Source of the DNA: Gallionella sp.
GTDB taxonomy: Bacteria; Pseudomonadota; Gammaproteobacteria; Burkholderiales; Gallionellaceae
DNA length: 64,000 bases
NCBI GenBank assembly: GCA_028710565.1
Contig: JAQTTV010000006.1
Location: forward strand, 62,001 to 126,000
Reading direction: 5' to 3'
Shown: in pieces, positions 9,122 to 19,415 of the stretch
How positions within the stretch are numbered: the stretch's first letter is position 1
Layout of the letters: each line of letters begins with the position of its first letter
Notes under the pieces: model-generated
Told to the model about the DNA's origin: nothing
Databases searched by the model: none
What the model saw: the letters and a program-made list of their open reading frames with translations, nothing else
Translations under genes and position numbers: made by a program

Positions 9122-12100
9122 TCATGGTCGTTCCGCCGCTTTTAGCCAATCATTCACACTATTCACGCCCAAGGACAACAGCTTGTCTTGAACGGACACC
9201 ACGCGTTGCAGCATCGCGCGTTGGTCGGACTCTTCTCGCTCCTCGGCTTCGGCAAATAAACGGGTGATTAACTGTGTGATGTGATTTCCATGATCGTGTA
9301 GATATGGTTTGGCATGACGAACATAATCCAAGTAGATTTCAGTTGCCGCTAAAGCCTGTTCTGGGTCATGTTGTGCCGTGGCATTTAGCCATTCATCAAA
9401 CCCAAAGAGGCGGTGATGTTTGTTTTCGCTATCGTTCTGAAGCACGCTAAAGCACAGACGAATCAGCTCTGTTGGAACAGAAATCACGGGAGTATTGTCT
9501 CGAAAAACATGATCCATTTGCTGTGAAACCACCCGTGCATAAGGCGCATCAGCATTCAAGCCCGCCTCAATACCATCAAAACATTGTTCACGAAATTGTT
9601 TGATATTGTCAGCGTGCGTCCAAACATGAGCCGCTCCCTGCCATGCTTCCGTGCTATTCAAAGTTTTCAATTCCTCAAGCCAAACGGCAAAGTCAATGCG
9701 TTTTGACAAAGCGGCCAAGGCTGAAATCCGCCCCCATACTACCAAGTCCTTGCCGCCTCCTTCATGACGAAGGCGCGCCAAATAAGGCATGACTTGCTCA
9801 AAATGGTTGTGAGATGCGAAATAAAGACAAGGCTCGGCAATTTGCCAAAGTCCTTCGGCATCTTGCATGGCGAGATGGAATAACGCCCAGCCCAACTCAG
9901 GATTTTGGCTTTGCAGATAAGGGAGCCGCCGCAGGATTAAGGCGCGAATCACTGGGTATTCGTTGCTGGCAAAACGGCGCAAGGTGTATGGCAATAATTC
10001 AGGAAATGGCACGCCGTGTTCTTGCAATCCATTCGCTAAGATCATTAAGGATTCGACAACATGACCGCTGACCATATTGATGCCATTATTGAGCAAATTG
10101 ACGCTATCCCCTTTGATGGCGTTTTCTTCTTTAAGATTAGCAAAACCGATTGCCAGAATCACCAGCCGCGCCGCATTTTGTGTGTCTTGAATGACATGGG
10201 AACAGGCTTGCAAGGCATTAGATGCAGCACGATTAAGTTGCCATTGTTCAGGATGTCTTTCCAGTTCGTCTAGGATATGACAGCACAATGTTTGTGCATC
10301 AGGCTCTTCAAGTGGCAACCAAGTGCCATTGGTTTGCAAATTGCCATAACGATACGAAAGATAATTAGCAATCCCCTCCATGATTTCATCACGAAAAGCT
10401 TTGGTAATATCGCTCCAATGCGTTGATAACAATTGCAAGAATCGCGTGGGGTGACGGGATGAAGCTTCGCGCAGCTGCCCTCCAACTTCTCGTTCACCGC
10501 CAACCAAGTGATCAGTGCCACACCAATCGAAATAACCTGTGTAATGATCCAGCAAATGCAATACACCGTCGTCACTGGTATTCAAAAATACGTCAAATGA
10601 AAATGGTGCGATAACAGAAACCAAGTGCATTCCAATGCTTGGCTGTCGCACCAAGATGCCCTCGCTAATTTCGTAAGCGTCCAACATAGCTTGTGCTTCG
10701 GCAGCACGTAGATGACAAGGAATCGTGACAATCAATTCCACTCGATTTTTCAGTATCCAAGAACGATCATGTTCATGCCATAAAGTCAAAATGTTTGACA
10801 TCACAGCATCTTGAACGGACTCGTCGAGGTCAACAAATGCCACTTTCATCAACGTGCCGAATTCATACGCAAGGCTGGATTCTAAAAATTTCTTGATGCA
10901 CAACATACGCCCAATTAACGCGATATTGGCTTGCGGGACGGCAGTGCAAGCCAGTATGGCGAAGTAGCGTAATGCGCCTTCTGGATTGAAGCACAAGCGT
11001 TCGCGGTTGCTTTGCCACCAATCAGAATGTGTTTTTGCGTGATGAAGAATGGCAGCTTCCATTGCATCCAACAGAATGCGCTCATTGCCTATATGTCGAT
11101 ATGCGGTTTGAGTGAGGGTATCGTTGTAGGAAGTTTCGTGCAAAAACTCACTGTAGTAGTGCTTCTGAATATCGCCATAGCGGGATGACTTAATTCGACT
11201 CCACTCTTCAATAGTCGCTACTGCCAAATCCAACAATGGGACAGATTGCATCATCCGTTGTCGAATAAAGTTGTCGTTGCTATTGCTAAACTCGTGAGAT
11301 TCGCAACGTATCTTCTCCCCGAAACGCCCTTCCGAAACATCGTCTTCGCGGATGTCCCCTGTGATATAGCCCCATAGTCGATTGTCGTCTAACGCGCCCG
11401 CTGTCACACAACGGGCAAGAACTTTCCCTAAAAAGCTGTGTTCTGGTCGCGGCAGTCCAAGCAACTTTTCCAGTAAAGGGGCAAGCAATGACAAATTTTC
11501 TGTTTTGAATTCGGACAGATAAAAAGCTAATTGATGCGCAATACTATTCCCATCCACCCAATCCAGTGACAGGACTTCCTGCCAAAACGCTAATATCCCA
11601 GCAGCATCTTCGTTTTTCCACTGCGCGACCCGATGCACATGGGCGGTCAGCCCTTCGCTATCGCGTGCATCTTTTAACATCGGCAATAGATGCGCAAACC
11701 AAAAGTGATGCCACTCAATACGCGTCGCCAAGGTATAAATCACCTGAAACACCTCACGATGATCTTTGCGCAAATCACGCAGCAATGACCAATCTTCCGC
11801 CTGTGGTTGCTGCTCGGCGAAGGATTCTGCGACCAAACGGCGAATATGAAAAGGTGCGTTCCCCGTTAATACCGTTCGCAATTGTTTTCTGAATTCGCGA
11901 CGCTCCTCACTCGTCGCCAATTGCGCCACAAAACTGCGAATGCTGGGACGCACAAAAGGAACGGGCGGCAAGCCTTGAATAAACGCATTCAGCGTGATGC
12001 CTTGGCGCACCTTACCGCTAATGACCAACACATCCAGCAAAGTTTGATGCCCGAAGGTGATTTTTCCATCTTGTGTTTCTTGTAGCACATTGAGACTGCG

Positions 12101-13672
12101 CAATTGTCGTTGAACCGCTGGTGAAGCCGTAACGCGCTGATGCGGCACGGCAAGACTGCGGGACATCAACATTTCATCGGCAATCGCTTCAATCGCTTGC
12201 ATGGCAATATCCCCCAATTCAGGATTGTCTCGCACAATGGTTTTGAGATAGCGTTGTGCTAAGGCTTGGCTGTTGACGACATTGAAGCTGCCACTTTGCC
12301 GAGCGAGGTCAACAAACAGAGCTAATTCACGGGGATTCTGGATAAGCTGGCGGGTGACGGCATCAATGTTTGCTGTATCAATGTCGAGTTTATTGAGTAG
12401 CGGCGCAATTTCAGTCTCCCAACTCAAGGGCAAACATCGCAATTCGCTATCCCATTTTCGTTCGGCAATGCGGCGGTCGTAATGTCGATCAAAGTCCCGA
12501 CAGGCGGTTATCACGGTGACATTTGGTATCAAAAGCAAGCGGTCGATTTGCGCTAAAAAATACGTCAGTACGCTGTGTTCGCGGGCAATGGACAACACAT
12601 CCAAAGAGTCGATGACCACAACTACTTGCGCGTCTTCTGCCATGCGCGCCACTTTTTCAACCCACTGCTCAGGCAAACCTTGGGCTTGGCGATCTTGTGC
12701 CGTGGCAAAATCGGCGAATTCACGCGACTGAATGAACAGTGGGACTAAATCTGAGCGACTCTGTGCGCGCTGTTCCAACGCTTCTTGCAATGCCAACATC
12801 ACACAAGTTTTGCCCGAACCTGGCAGCCCCGTTAGCAAAATGGCACGCTTTTTGTCTTCAATGGCGGCAAGTAAGTTGTTCACTATCGGGCTAGAAATAC
12901 GCTCCCCTGCAATGTCCCGATGCCATGACCTGCCGATAGTTGAGGTGCTAACAAACGATGCGCGCACTTCCGCAAGATTCATACTCGGCACCAGCATTGC
13001 ACCCGCTTGGTGGAGAATATCCTTGAGATCGGCTTTGGTCAGGCGATGCTGGGCGGCAGCAGATATGCCGTTGCCCAGCATGCGCGCACCAAGCTGATCG
13101 AGCCGAACCCAAAGGACATCAAACGCGATGTTTGAATTGCTCGCCATCACTCTCAAACGCTCTCGGAGTAACTCCCCCATCCGATCCAGTTCAGGGCTGA
13201 TTTCAAACTTGGTGCGGCATAAAAAATCGTAAGTCGATAGCGAAGGCGCGAGGCGTTTCGCTAAATCAGCGTTTATTTTTTGCTGCTCTTTGCCTAAACC
13301 CGCAAGGTAATGAGCTTCATTGGCTTGTGTCGTGCTGTGTTCGCGCAACTTGGCGATTTCACCAAAATTATTACGCGAATAGAAACGCACATCCGCATTC
13401 GGATTGCTTGATAGCAAAGAAAAGGCTTTATTCAACTCATCCGCAAGATCGGCGATAGTCCATGCTTTGAAATTCTGTTGATTCTTTTTGCATTGGCAAC
13501 AAATCAGCGTACCGTCGGTTTTTCCAACCACAACGTCATCGACTGAGTACATTGTTGAATCAACCTCAATCCATTGAAAATCTGGATCGGTCAGAACAGT
13601 TAATGCCCAATCAAAGGCGACCAATGTTTGGTAACCATCACCTCGGTTAGAATAAATCCCTGCTTTACTCAT
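9122..13672 (-). CDS. large STAND-type P-loop NTPase with N-terminal Cap4/DUF4297-like nuclease motif
   Basis: N-term RGDGYQTLVAFDWAL..WIEVDSTMYSVDDVVV..LICCQCKK; Walker A LLTGLPGSGKT; Walker B VVVVIDSLD; ITACRDFD; ~900-aa helical C-terminus. Confidence 0.75.
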   Translation of the reverse strand: MSKAGIYSNRGDGYQTLVAFDWALTVLTDPDFQWIEVDSTMYSVDDVVVGKTDGTLICCQCKKNQQNFKAWTIADLADELNKAFSLLSSNPNADVRFYSRNNFGEIAKLREHSTTQANEAHYLAGLGKEQQKINADLAKRLAPSLSTYDFLCRTKFEISPELDRMGELLRERLRVMASNSNIAFDVLWVRLDQLGARMLGNGISAAAQHRLTKADLKDILHQAGAMLVPSMNLAEVRASFVSTSTIGRSWHRDIAGERISSPIVNNLLAAIEDKKRAILLTGLPGSGKTCVMLALQEALEQRAQSRSDLVPLFIQSREFADFATAQDRQAQGLPEQWVEKVARMAEDAQVVVVIDSLDVLSIAREHSVLTYFLAQIDRLLLIPNVTVITACRDFDRHYDRRIAERKWDSELRCLPLSWETEIAPLLNKLDIDTANIDAVTRQLIQNPRELALFVDLARQSGSFNVVNSQALAQRYLKTIVRDNPELGDIAMQAIEAIADEMLMSRSLAVPHQRVTASPAVQRQLRSLNVLQETQDGKITFGHQTLLDVLVISGKVRQGITLNAFIQGLPPVPFVRPSIRSFVAQLATSEERREFRKQLRTVLTGNAPFHIRRLVAESFAEQQPQAEDWSLLRDLRKDHREVFQVIYTLATRIEWHHFWFAHLLPMLKDARDSEGLTAHVHRVAQWKNEDAAGILAFWQEVLSLDWVDGNSIAHQLAFYLSEFKTENLSLLAPLLEKLLGLPRPEHSFLGKVLARCVTAGALDDNRLWGYITGDIREDDVSEGRFGEKIRCESHEFSNSNDNFIRQRMMQSVPLLDLAVATIEEWSRIKSSRYGDIQKHYYSEFLHETSYNDTLTQTAYRHIGNERILLDAMEAAILHHAKTHSDWWQSNRERLCFNPEGALRYFAILACTAVPQANIALIGRMLCIKKFLESSLAYEFGTLMKVAFVDLDESVQDAVMSNILTLWHEHDRSWILKNRVELIVTIPCHLRAAEAQAMLDAYEISEGILVRQPSIGMHLVSVIAPFSFDVFLNTSDDGVLHLLDHYTGYFDWCGTDHLVGGEREVGGQLREASSRHPTRFLQLLSTHWSDITKAFRDEIMEGIANYLSYRYGNLQTNGTWLPLEEPDAQTLCCHILDELERHPEQWQLNRAASNALQACSHVIQDTQNAARLVILAIGFANLKEENAIKGDSVNLLNNGINMVSGHVVESLMILANGLQEHGVPFPELLPYTLRRFASNEYPVIRALILRRLPYLQSQNPELGWALFHLAMQDAEGLWQIAEPCLYFASHNHFEQVMPYLARLRHEGGGKDLVVWGRISALAALSKRIDFAVWLEELKTLNSTEAWQGAAHVWTHADNIKQFREQCFDGIEAGLNADAPYARVVSQQMDHVFRDNTPVISVPTELIRLCFSVLQNDSENKHHRLFGFDEWLNATAQHDPEQALAATEIYLDYVRHAKPYLHDHGNHITQLITRLFAEAEEREESDQRAMLQRVVSVQDKLLSLGVNSVNDWLKAAERP

Positions 13673-13735
13673 TGCACCTCCCCGCAAAACATATTCGTTC
13701 TCGTAAATTTGAACCGAAGGCTGGCGTGTTGATGG

Positions 13736-14593
13736 CTACTTCCCCAGCCAATCGCGTCTGATCGCTTGTGCCTCACTGAAAATTTGGTGTAATGCTGCGC
13801 CGTCGGAATTTTGTAGCGCGAGGCGCAGGGATGCTAATTCAACTTGGTAGGCGGTGATTTCGTTGAGTAGCGCGTCGCGGTTGGCGAGGCTGATGTCGCG
13901 CCACATATCGGGCGAACTGGCGGCGATGCGGGTGAAATCGCGGAAACCGCTGGCGGCGAAGGATAGCAGTAGCTCTCGGTTGTCGCGTTGCGCTAAATCG
14001 TGTACCAGCGCGAAGGATAACAAATGGGGCAAATGGCTGACGGCGGCAAAAATTGCGTCATGTTCGGTGTGGCTGAGTTCAAAAATGTGCGCGCCGCAAG
14101 CTAACCAAGCGTCTTTGACCCGTTGCACGGCGGCTGGGGAATTCTCTGGCAAGGGCGTAATCACCACTTTTTTGCCGACATACAAATCCGCCATGGCGGC
14201 TGATGCGCCGCTTTTTTCTGCGCCTGCGATGGGATGGGCGGGGACAAATTGCCCGACTTTGTTGCCCAATTGCGCATACGCATCTTGCACTACATTGGTT
14301 TTGGTGCTGCCGCCGTCTGTGACGAGCGTGTTCGCGCCCAAATGCGGGGCGATGCGTGCCATCCATTCCGCCATGCTGCCCACGGGGGTTGCTAATAACA
14401 CCAAATCAGCATCGCGTACTTCTGTCGCAATATCCTCGCCCACGCGATCAATCACACCCAGTTGCAAGGCTTGTTGCACACTGGCGACACTGCGCCCGAA
14501 GCCCACGATTTCATTAACCACGCCCGCCCGCCGCAAGCCCAATGCAAACGAGCCGCCGATCAGCCCCACACCACAAATCACCACTTTTTTCAA
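13736..14593 (-). CDS. tyrA: prephenate dehydrogenase
   Basis: GVGLIGGSFALGLRRAG Rossmann motif, TDGGSTK, HPIAGAEKSG. Confidence 0.9.
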   Translation of the reverse strand: MKKVVICGVGLIGGSFALGLRRAGVVNEIVGFGRSVASVQQALQLGVIDRVGEDIATEVRDADLVLLATPVGSMAEWMARIAPHLGANTLVTDGGSTKTNVVQDAYAQLGNKVGQFVPAHPIAGAEKSGASAAMADLYVGKKVVITPLPENSPAAVQRVKDAWLACGAHIFELSHTEHDAIFAAVSHLPHLLSFALVHDLAQRDNRELLLSFAASGFRDFTRIAASSPDMWRDISLANRDALLNEITAYQVELASLRLALQNSDGAALHQIFSEAQAIRRDWLGK

Positions 14594-14712
14594 AATGTTC
14601 TCCTACTGCATCAAAGTGCGCAGATTATACCTGAGCACTACCATCCTCACTTTAACGCGGCGAAGAGGTTATGCCTCACAATGCGTCGCGCAAGGGAAAC
14701 ACTTATAAAATC

Positions 14713-14832
14713 TTCCGTTCATGGTGAGCTTGTCGAACCATTAACCGAAATCACAAATTAAAGCCATTCACCCTTCGACCATTCGACAAGCTCACGGCTC
14801 AGGGCGAACGGATTTAATCAGCACCTCCCTAG
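14713..14832 (-). repeat. MITE-like element, family B copy 1
   Basis: reverse complement begins CTAGGGAGGTGCTGATTAAATCCGTTCG and carries inverted GTGAGCTTGTCGAA / TTCGACAAGCTCAC; second copy at 62272-62390. Confidence 0.75.
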
Positions 14833-14877
14833 GCAAAAAGTGGGCGGTATAATCGCCGCCTAAACTTCACACGAAAG

Positions 14878-16797
14878 ATGTTTATGGCAACGCAAGCGAA
14901 TTCCTTGATTCAAAGCACGATGACTCATTTAGGGCGTTTTTCCCCTTTCGATCAAATGAATCGGCACGAAGTGCAATGGCTGGCGGAGCGGTTGCGGATG
15001 GCGTATTACGCTAAAGGCGAGGTCATCCTTGAACCCAAACATGGTGATGTGAGCCATTTTTTTGTAATTAAACAAGGGATTGTGCAAGGTGAACAGGACG
15101 TAGCACGCACGCAGGAAGATACCGCTTGGCTGGAATTGCACGAGGGAGAGTGTTTTCCACTGGGCGCGTTATTGGCGCGGCGACCTGTCAACAGCGTCTA
15201 TCGAGCGCGGGAAGATGTGTTTTGCTATGAATTGCCCGCTAAGGATTTTCATCAGCTCACCCATCTCAGCGTCCCGTTCCACGATTTTTGCACGCGGCGC
15301 ATCGCCAATTTATTGGAGCAATCCAAGCACGTGATTCAAGCGCAATACGCTCAATCCAGTCTCGAACAGCAATCTATGTCCAGCCCGTTGTCGGATCTGA
15401 TTCGTCATCCTCCTGTGACGTGCGCACCTGATACCCCGATACGAACGGTCTTGCACACCATGCAAGCCCTCGGCATAGGCTCAATGATCGCCGTAGAAGG
15501 AGAACGTGCGGTCGGGATTTTTACCTTGCATGATGTGCTCAAGCGCGTGGTGTTGGCAGAGTACGATTTGAGTTTGCCCATTATCGACATTATGAGTACC
15601 CAACTCACCACCTTGCCCCCGCAAGCCTTGGCTTACGAAGCAGCGTTGATTATGGTGAAACAAGGCATACGTCATGTACTCATCAGCGATCATAACAAGC
15701 TGCTGGGCATTATCTCTGAAAAAGATTTGTTCAGTTTGCAACGCGTGGGCTTGCGGCAAATAGGCATGTCACTACGCAGTGCAACCACCTTGGCTCATTT
15801 CCAACACGCCGCCGCAGATATACGTCAACTCGGCCAAAATATGCTGGCGCAAGGCGTGGGCGCGGAACAGCTGACCCAAATTATTTCCACTTTAAACGAC
15901 CTGTTGACCCAACGCATTGTGGAAGTTGAATGGGCGCGGGCGCAGCAGCAAGCAAACTGGCAACAGGTGGATTTTTGCTGGTTGGCAATGGGCAGCGAAG
16001 GGCGTTATGAGCAAACGCTCAACACCGATCAAGATAACGGCATTATTTTTCAAACACCTGAAGGCTGTACGCCCGATGCCATACGCGCACAATTGCTACC
16101 TTTTGCTCAAGCGGTGAATACGGTGCTGGATGACTGCGGATTCCCTTTGTGCAAAGGCAATATCATGGCGAGCAACCCGCAATGGTGCTTGAGTTTGGCG
16201 GAATGGCAAAACGTATTTTCCGACTGGATTTTCCGTGGCGATGGCATGGTGTTGTTGAATGCGTCTATCTTTTTTGACTTCCGCGCCTTGTCGGGCAAGA
16301 CTGAATTGGCGCAGGAATTGCGCACTTGGCTACACGGCAAGATCAAAGAAAATCGCTTGTTTTTGAAGAAGATGGTTGCCAACGCGTTGGATAATCGTCC
16401 GCCTTTAGGATTGCTGCGTGACTTTTTGCTCACCAAAGATGCCGATAACACTGCCACGTTAGATTTAAAATTCAATGGCATTACGCCTTTTGTCGATGCC
16501 GCACGTATTTTTGCTTTAGCGGCGGGAACCAATGAAACCAATACCGCACAGCGGCTCAGGGCAGTAGGGCATTTGTGGCAATTGGAGTCGAGTGAAATCG
16601 AAGCGTGGGCAAATGCGTTTCATTACATCCAACTGCTACGCTTGAGACTGCAACATGAACAAGCCAAAAGTAAGCTTGCTTTGTCCAATCGCGTGGATCC
16701 CAACACCCTAAATGACTTAGATAGACGCATTTTGAAAGAAACCTTTCGCCAAGGTCGAAAGTTACAAGCGGTACTGGAAAAGTATTTCACATTCTAA
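14878..16797 (+). CDS. cyclic-nucleotide-binding/CBS domain protein with DUF294-type nucleotidyltransferase domain
   Basis: cNMP-like N-term, CBS pair, WLAMGSEGRYEQTLNTDQDNGIIF. Confidence 0.85.
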   Translation: MFMATQANSLIQSTMTHLGRFSPFDQMNRHEVQWLAERLRMAYYAKGEVILEPKHGDVSHFFVIKQGIVQGEQDVARTQEDTAWLELHEGECFPLGALLARRPVNSVYRAREDVFCYELPAKDFHQLTHLSVPFHDFCTRRIANLLEQSKHVIQAQYAQSSLEQQSMSSPLSDLIRHPPVTCAPDTPIRTVLHTMQALGIGSMIAVEGERAVGIFTLHDVLKRVVLAEYDLSLPIIDIMSTQLTTLPPQALAYEAALIMVKQGIRHVLISDHNKLLGIISEKDLFSLQRVGLRQIGMSLRSATTLAHFQHAAADIRQLGQNMLAQGVGAEQLTQIISTLNDLLTQRIVEVEWARAQQQANWQQVDFCWLAMGSEGRYEQTLNTDQDNGIIFQTPEGCTPDAIRAQLLPFAQAVNTVLDDCGFPLCKGNIMASNPQWCLSLAEWQNVFSDWIFRGDGMVLLNASIFFDFRALSGKTELAQELRTWLHGKIKENRLFLKKMVANALDNRPPLGLLRDFLLTKDADNTATLDLKFNGITPFVDAARIFALAAGTNETNTAQRLRAVGHLWQLESSEIEAWANAFHYIQLLRLRLQHEQAKSKLALSNRVDPNTLNDLDRRILKETFRQGRKLQAVLEKYFTF

Positions 16798-16910
16798 GGA
16801 GGCACTGATCTATTCGTCATTTCGACGAAGGTCGGAATCCAGTCCATTGATACAAAATTGTTTTTGCTTCAGCAAAAACTACAAAACCAAATAAATCAGC
16901 ACAGCCCTAA
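16794..16910 (-). repeat. MITE-like element, family A copy 2 (117 bp)
   Basis: reverse-complement copy of 4476-4592; the tip CTAA overlaps the TAA stop of the preceding CDS. Confidence 0.8.
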
Positions 16911-17292
16911 ATGTGCAGGGTAAGGTGTTGAGTGATTGGTCGTGAGTGGGTAGTAGGTAGGCTGAAAGCATGAGTTTACCTAGATCGATATATTGAAAAA
17001 AGGGGGATGCGCTGCGCTTATCCGTCCAAAATTCGATCAACTAAAAACTAACGACTAACAGCTTATAACCGATTGTATTTATATAATAAAATAATGAATT
17101 GCTTATTTTGCTTTGAGAAAGTGCTTGCATCTCATTGTTTATGCTAACTTATTGCTTTTTCAGCCATAATGGTATCTGGAACAATGGGTACGACAATAAA
17201 TAACGGGGTAGCGTTATTGCGTGCGTTACGGTATTTTCCGCTTGGGAATGAGTAGTTATTTTTATAATGGTATACCGCAAAATGGAGAAGCA

Positions 17293-17736
17293 ATGGGATT
17301 GATGAGTTGGCTCAAAGAGCGTTTAACAGGTGATAGTGAGAATGAGTTGGTGGTAAGTGAAGAAGAAAACTCACTTTCTGGATTGAATCTGAAACAAGTA
17401 ATTGATGCACATGCTGGTTGGAAAACTCGTTTGGAAAACACCTTGCTGGGTGTCAGCATGGAACAACTGGAAGTTTCTGTTGTTGCTCAAGACAGTGTTT
17501 GTACGCTTGGACAGTGGTTGTATGGCGTGGGAAAACAACAATTTGGTCATTTGCCAGAATATGAAGAGTTGCGCAAAACCCATGCGAGTTTTCATCTGAG
17601 TGCAGGTCAGGTGCTGGTTGAACATCGCAATGGTCAAACAGCCAAAGCAATGGCGTTGCTAAAAGGTGAATTCCGCAACCTATCGGATTTGATCCAACTG
17701 GATTTAGTCAAACTGTTTGTCGCAGCCAAGCGATAA
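17293..17736 (+). CDS. CZB (chemoreceptor zinc-binding) domain protein
   Basis: HAGWKTRLENTLLG...VCTLGQWLYGVGKQQFGHLPEYEELRKTHASFH. Confidence 0.75.
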   Translation: MGLMSWLKERLTGDSENELVVSEEENSLSGLNLKQVIDAHAGWKTRLENTLLGVSMEQLEVSVVAQDSVCTLGQWLYGVGKQQFGHLPEYEELRKTHASFHLSAGQVLVEHRNGQTAKAMALLKGEFRNLSDLIQLDLVKLFVAAKR

Positions 17737-17876
17737 GCCCCTCAAATGGCTTGTGGGCGCGCATTAAGAGGTGCGCCTACACCTAACCTCAACAACTAAG
17801 CACGTGCCTTGTGCTTTACCTGCCAACCACCCCCGCCTAATGCGATAATGCGCACCGTTTTTTCGGTGTTTTCATC

Positions 17877-19028
17877 ATGTCGTCGCAAAAAAATTACTAC
17901 TGGCGCATCGCGGGATTCTATTTTTTCTATTACGCTTTCATCGGCATGTTCGCGCCCTATTGGAGTTTGTACCTCAAATCGCTGTCATTCAACGCGATTG
18001 ATATTTCTATCCTGATGTCGGTGCAACCTGTGATGCGCATGGTCGCGCCCAATTTATGGGGCTGGCTAGCGGATCATACGGGCAAGCGTTTAACCGTGAT
18101 TAAGCTCGCTGCCACGCTCAGTTTGGTGTGCTATTTGGGCGTATTTGTCACCACCCAATTTTGGGGCATGATGCTGGTGTTGAGCTTGATGAGCTTTTTC
18201 TGGAGCGCGTCCATGCCGCTGGTGGAAGCCACCACGCTGACCTTTTTGGGCAAAAAAAGTGAACACTACGGGCGCTTGCGCTCATGGGGTTCATTGGGTT
18301 TTATTCTGTCCGTGGTCGGTTTGGGCTACGCTTTTGACTACATCGCCATCGCGTGGATTTTATGGGCGGGACTGGTGTGTGAGTTAGGTATCTGGCTGTT
18401 TGCATGGCAAATTCCACCCACCCAAGCGCAAGCCCACCACACCGACCAGCATTCCATCAGCAAAATTATGACTCAACCCCGCGTGCTGGCGTTATTTGGT
18501 GCGTGCTTTTTGATGTCCGTGGCGCACGGGCCGTATTACACCTTCTATTCGATTTATCTGGTCGATCACGATTACAGCAAAGGCGCGGTGGGCGGCTTGT
18601 GGGCGTTGGGCGTGATATGCGAAATCGCCGTTTTTTTCGTCATGCCCTACCTCTCCCGACGCTTCGGTTATACCCAGATTTTGGCGGTCAGCTTTAGTTG
18701 CGCCGTGCTACGATTTTTGCTGATAGGCTGGACGGTGGATTTTCTGGTCTTGTTGTTATTCGCGCAAATTCTCCATGCCGCCACCTTCGGCGCTTACCAC
18801 GCCGCCTCGGTCGGACTGATCCACGAATTTTTTAAAGGCAAACACCAATCACGCGGACAAGCCCTGTTCGGCAGTTTGACTTACGGCGCGGGCGGCATGA
18901 TAGGCGGACTCGCCAGCGGTTCGATTTGGCAACATTACGGCGCAAGCGTGTTGTACACATGCAGTGCCGCCGTGGCGTTGTTGGGCGTGGGATTGGTCAG
19001 CAAAATCAATATGCAAGCGGCTGAGTGA
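17877..19028 (+). CDS. MFS transporter (3-phenylpropionate/HcaT-like)
   Basis: 12-TM pattern, GFYFFYYAFIGMFAPYWSLYL. Confidence 0.8.
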   Translation: MSSQKNYYWRIAGFYFFYYAFIGMFAPYWSLYLKSLSFNAIDISILMSVQPVMRMVAPNLWGWLADHTGKRLTVIKLAATLSLVCYLGVFVTTQFWGMMLVLSLMSFFWSASMPLVEATTLTFLGKKSEHYGRLRSWGSLGFILSVVGLGYAFDYIAIAWILWAGLVCELGIWLFAWQIPPTQAQAHHTDQHSISKIMTQPRVLALFGACFLMSVAHGPYYTFYSIYLVDHDYSKGAVGGLWALGVICEIAVFFVMPYLSRRFGYTQILAVSFSCAVLRFLLIGWTVDFLVLLLFAQILHAATFGAYHAASVGLIHEFFKGKHQSRGQALFGSLTYGAGGMIGGLASGSIWQHYGASVLYTCSAAVALLGVGLVSKINMQAAE

Positions 19029-19044
19029 TGTAAGTAAGGTGGAA

Positions 19045-19158
19045 TTCCCGAACGGGAAGATACTTGACTATTTTCATGCTATAAGCAAAATTATTCCTGT
19101 TCGGGAAATTTGTCTTGCGCTTTGCTGCATTCATCGGCATAATTTCCCGAACGGGAAA
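19045..19158. promoter_or_regulatory. three palindromic operator-like sites upstream of hipB
   Basis: TTCCCGAACGGGAA (19045-19058), TTCCTGTTCGGGAA (19094-19107), TTTCCCGAACGGGAAA (19143-19158). Confidence 0.8.
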
Positions 19159-19175
19159 ATTTTAGGTCTATCACC

Positions 19176-19415
19176 ATGCTCACTATCCAAACCCCCCTGC
19201 AACTTGGCGCAGCCGTGCGCGGCGCACGCAAGCAACTCGGATTGACCCAAGCGCAATTGGCCTTGGCGGCGGGCGTGGGCGCGCGCTTTGTGGTGGAGTT
19301 AGAAGCGGGCAAGCCCACCGTGCGCTTGCAACACACCTTACGCGTCCTTGCCGCCTTGGGCGGTGAATTGCAACTGGCGGGCTTGCCAGCCGAAGGCGAT
19401 GACCGTGCAGCATGA
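19176..19415 (+). CDS. hipB: HipB-like XRE antitoxin
   Basis: GAAVRGARKQLGLTQAQLALAAGVGARFVVELEAGKPTVRL HTH; followed by hipA. Confidence 0.87.
   Translation: MLTIQTPLQLGAAVRGARKQLGLTQAQLALAAGVGARFVVELEAGKPTVRLQHTLRVLAALGGELQLAGLPAEGDDRAA

Noticed and set aside
13854-14708. 284-aa plus-strand ORF opposite tyrA
   Set aside because: Antisense shadow ORF with low-complexity Ser/Thr composition
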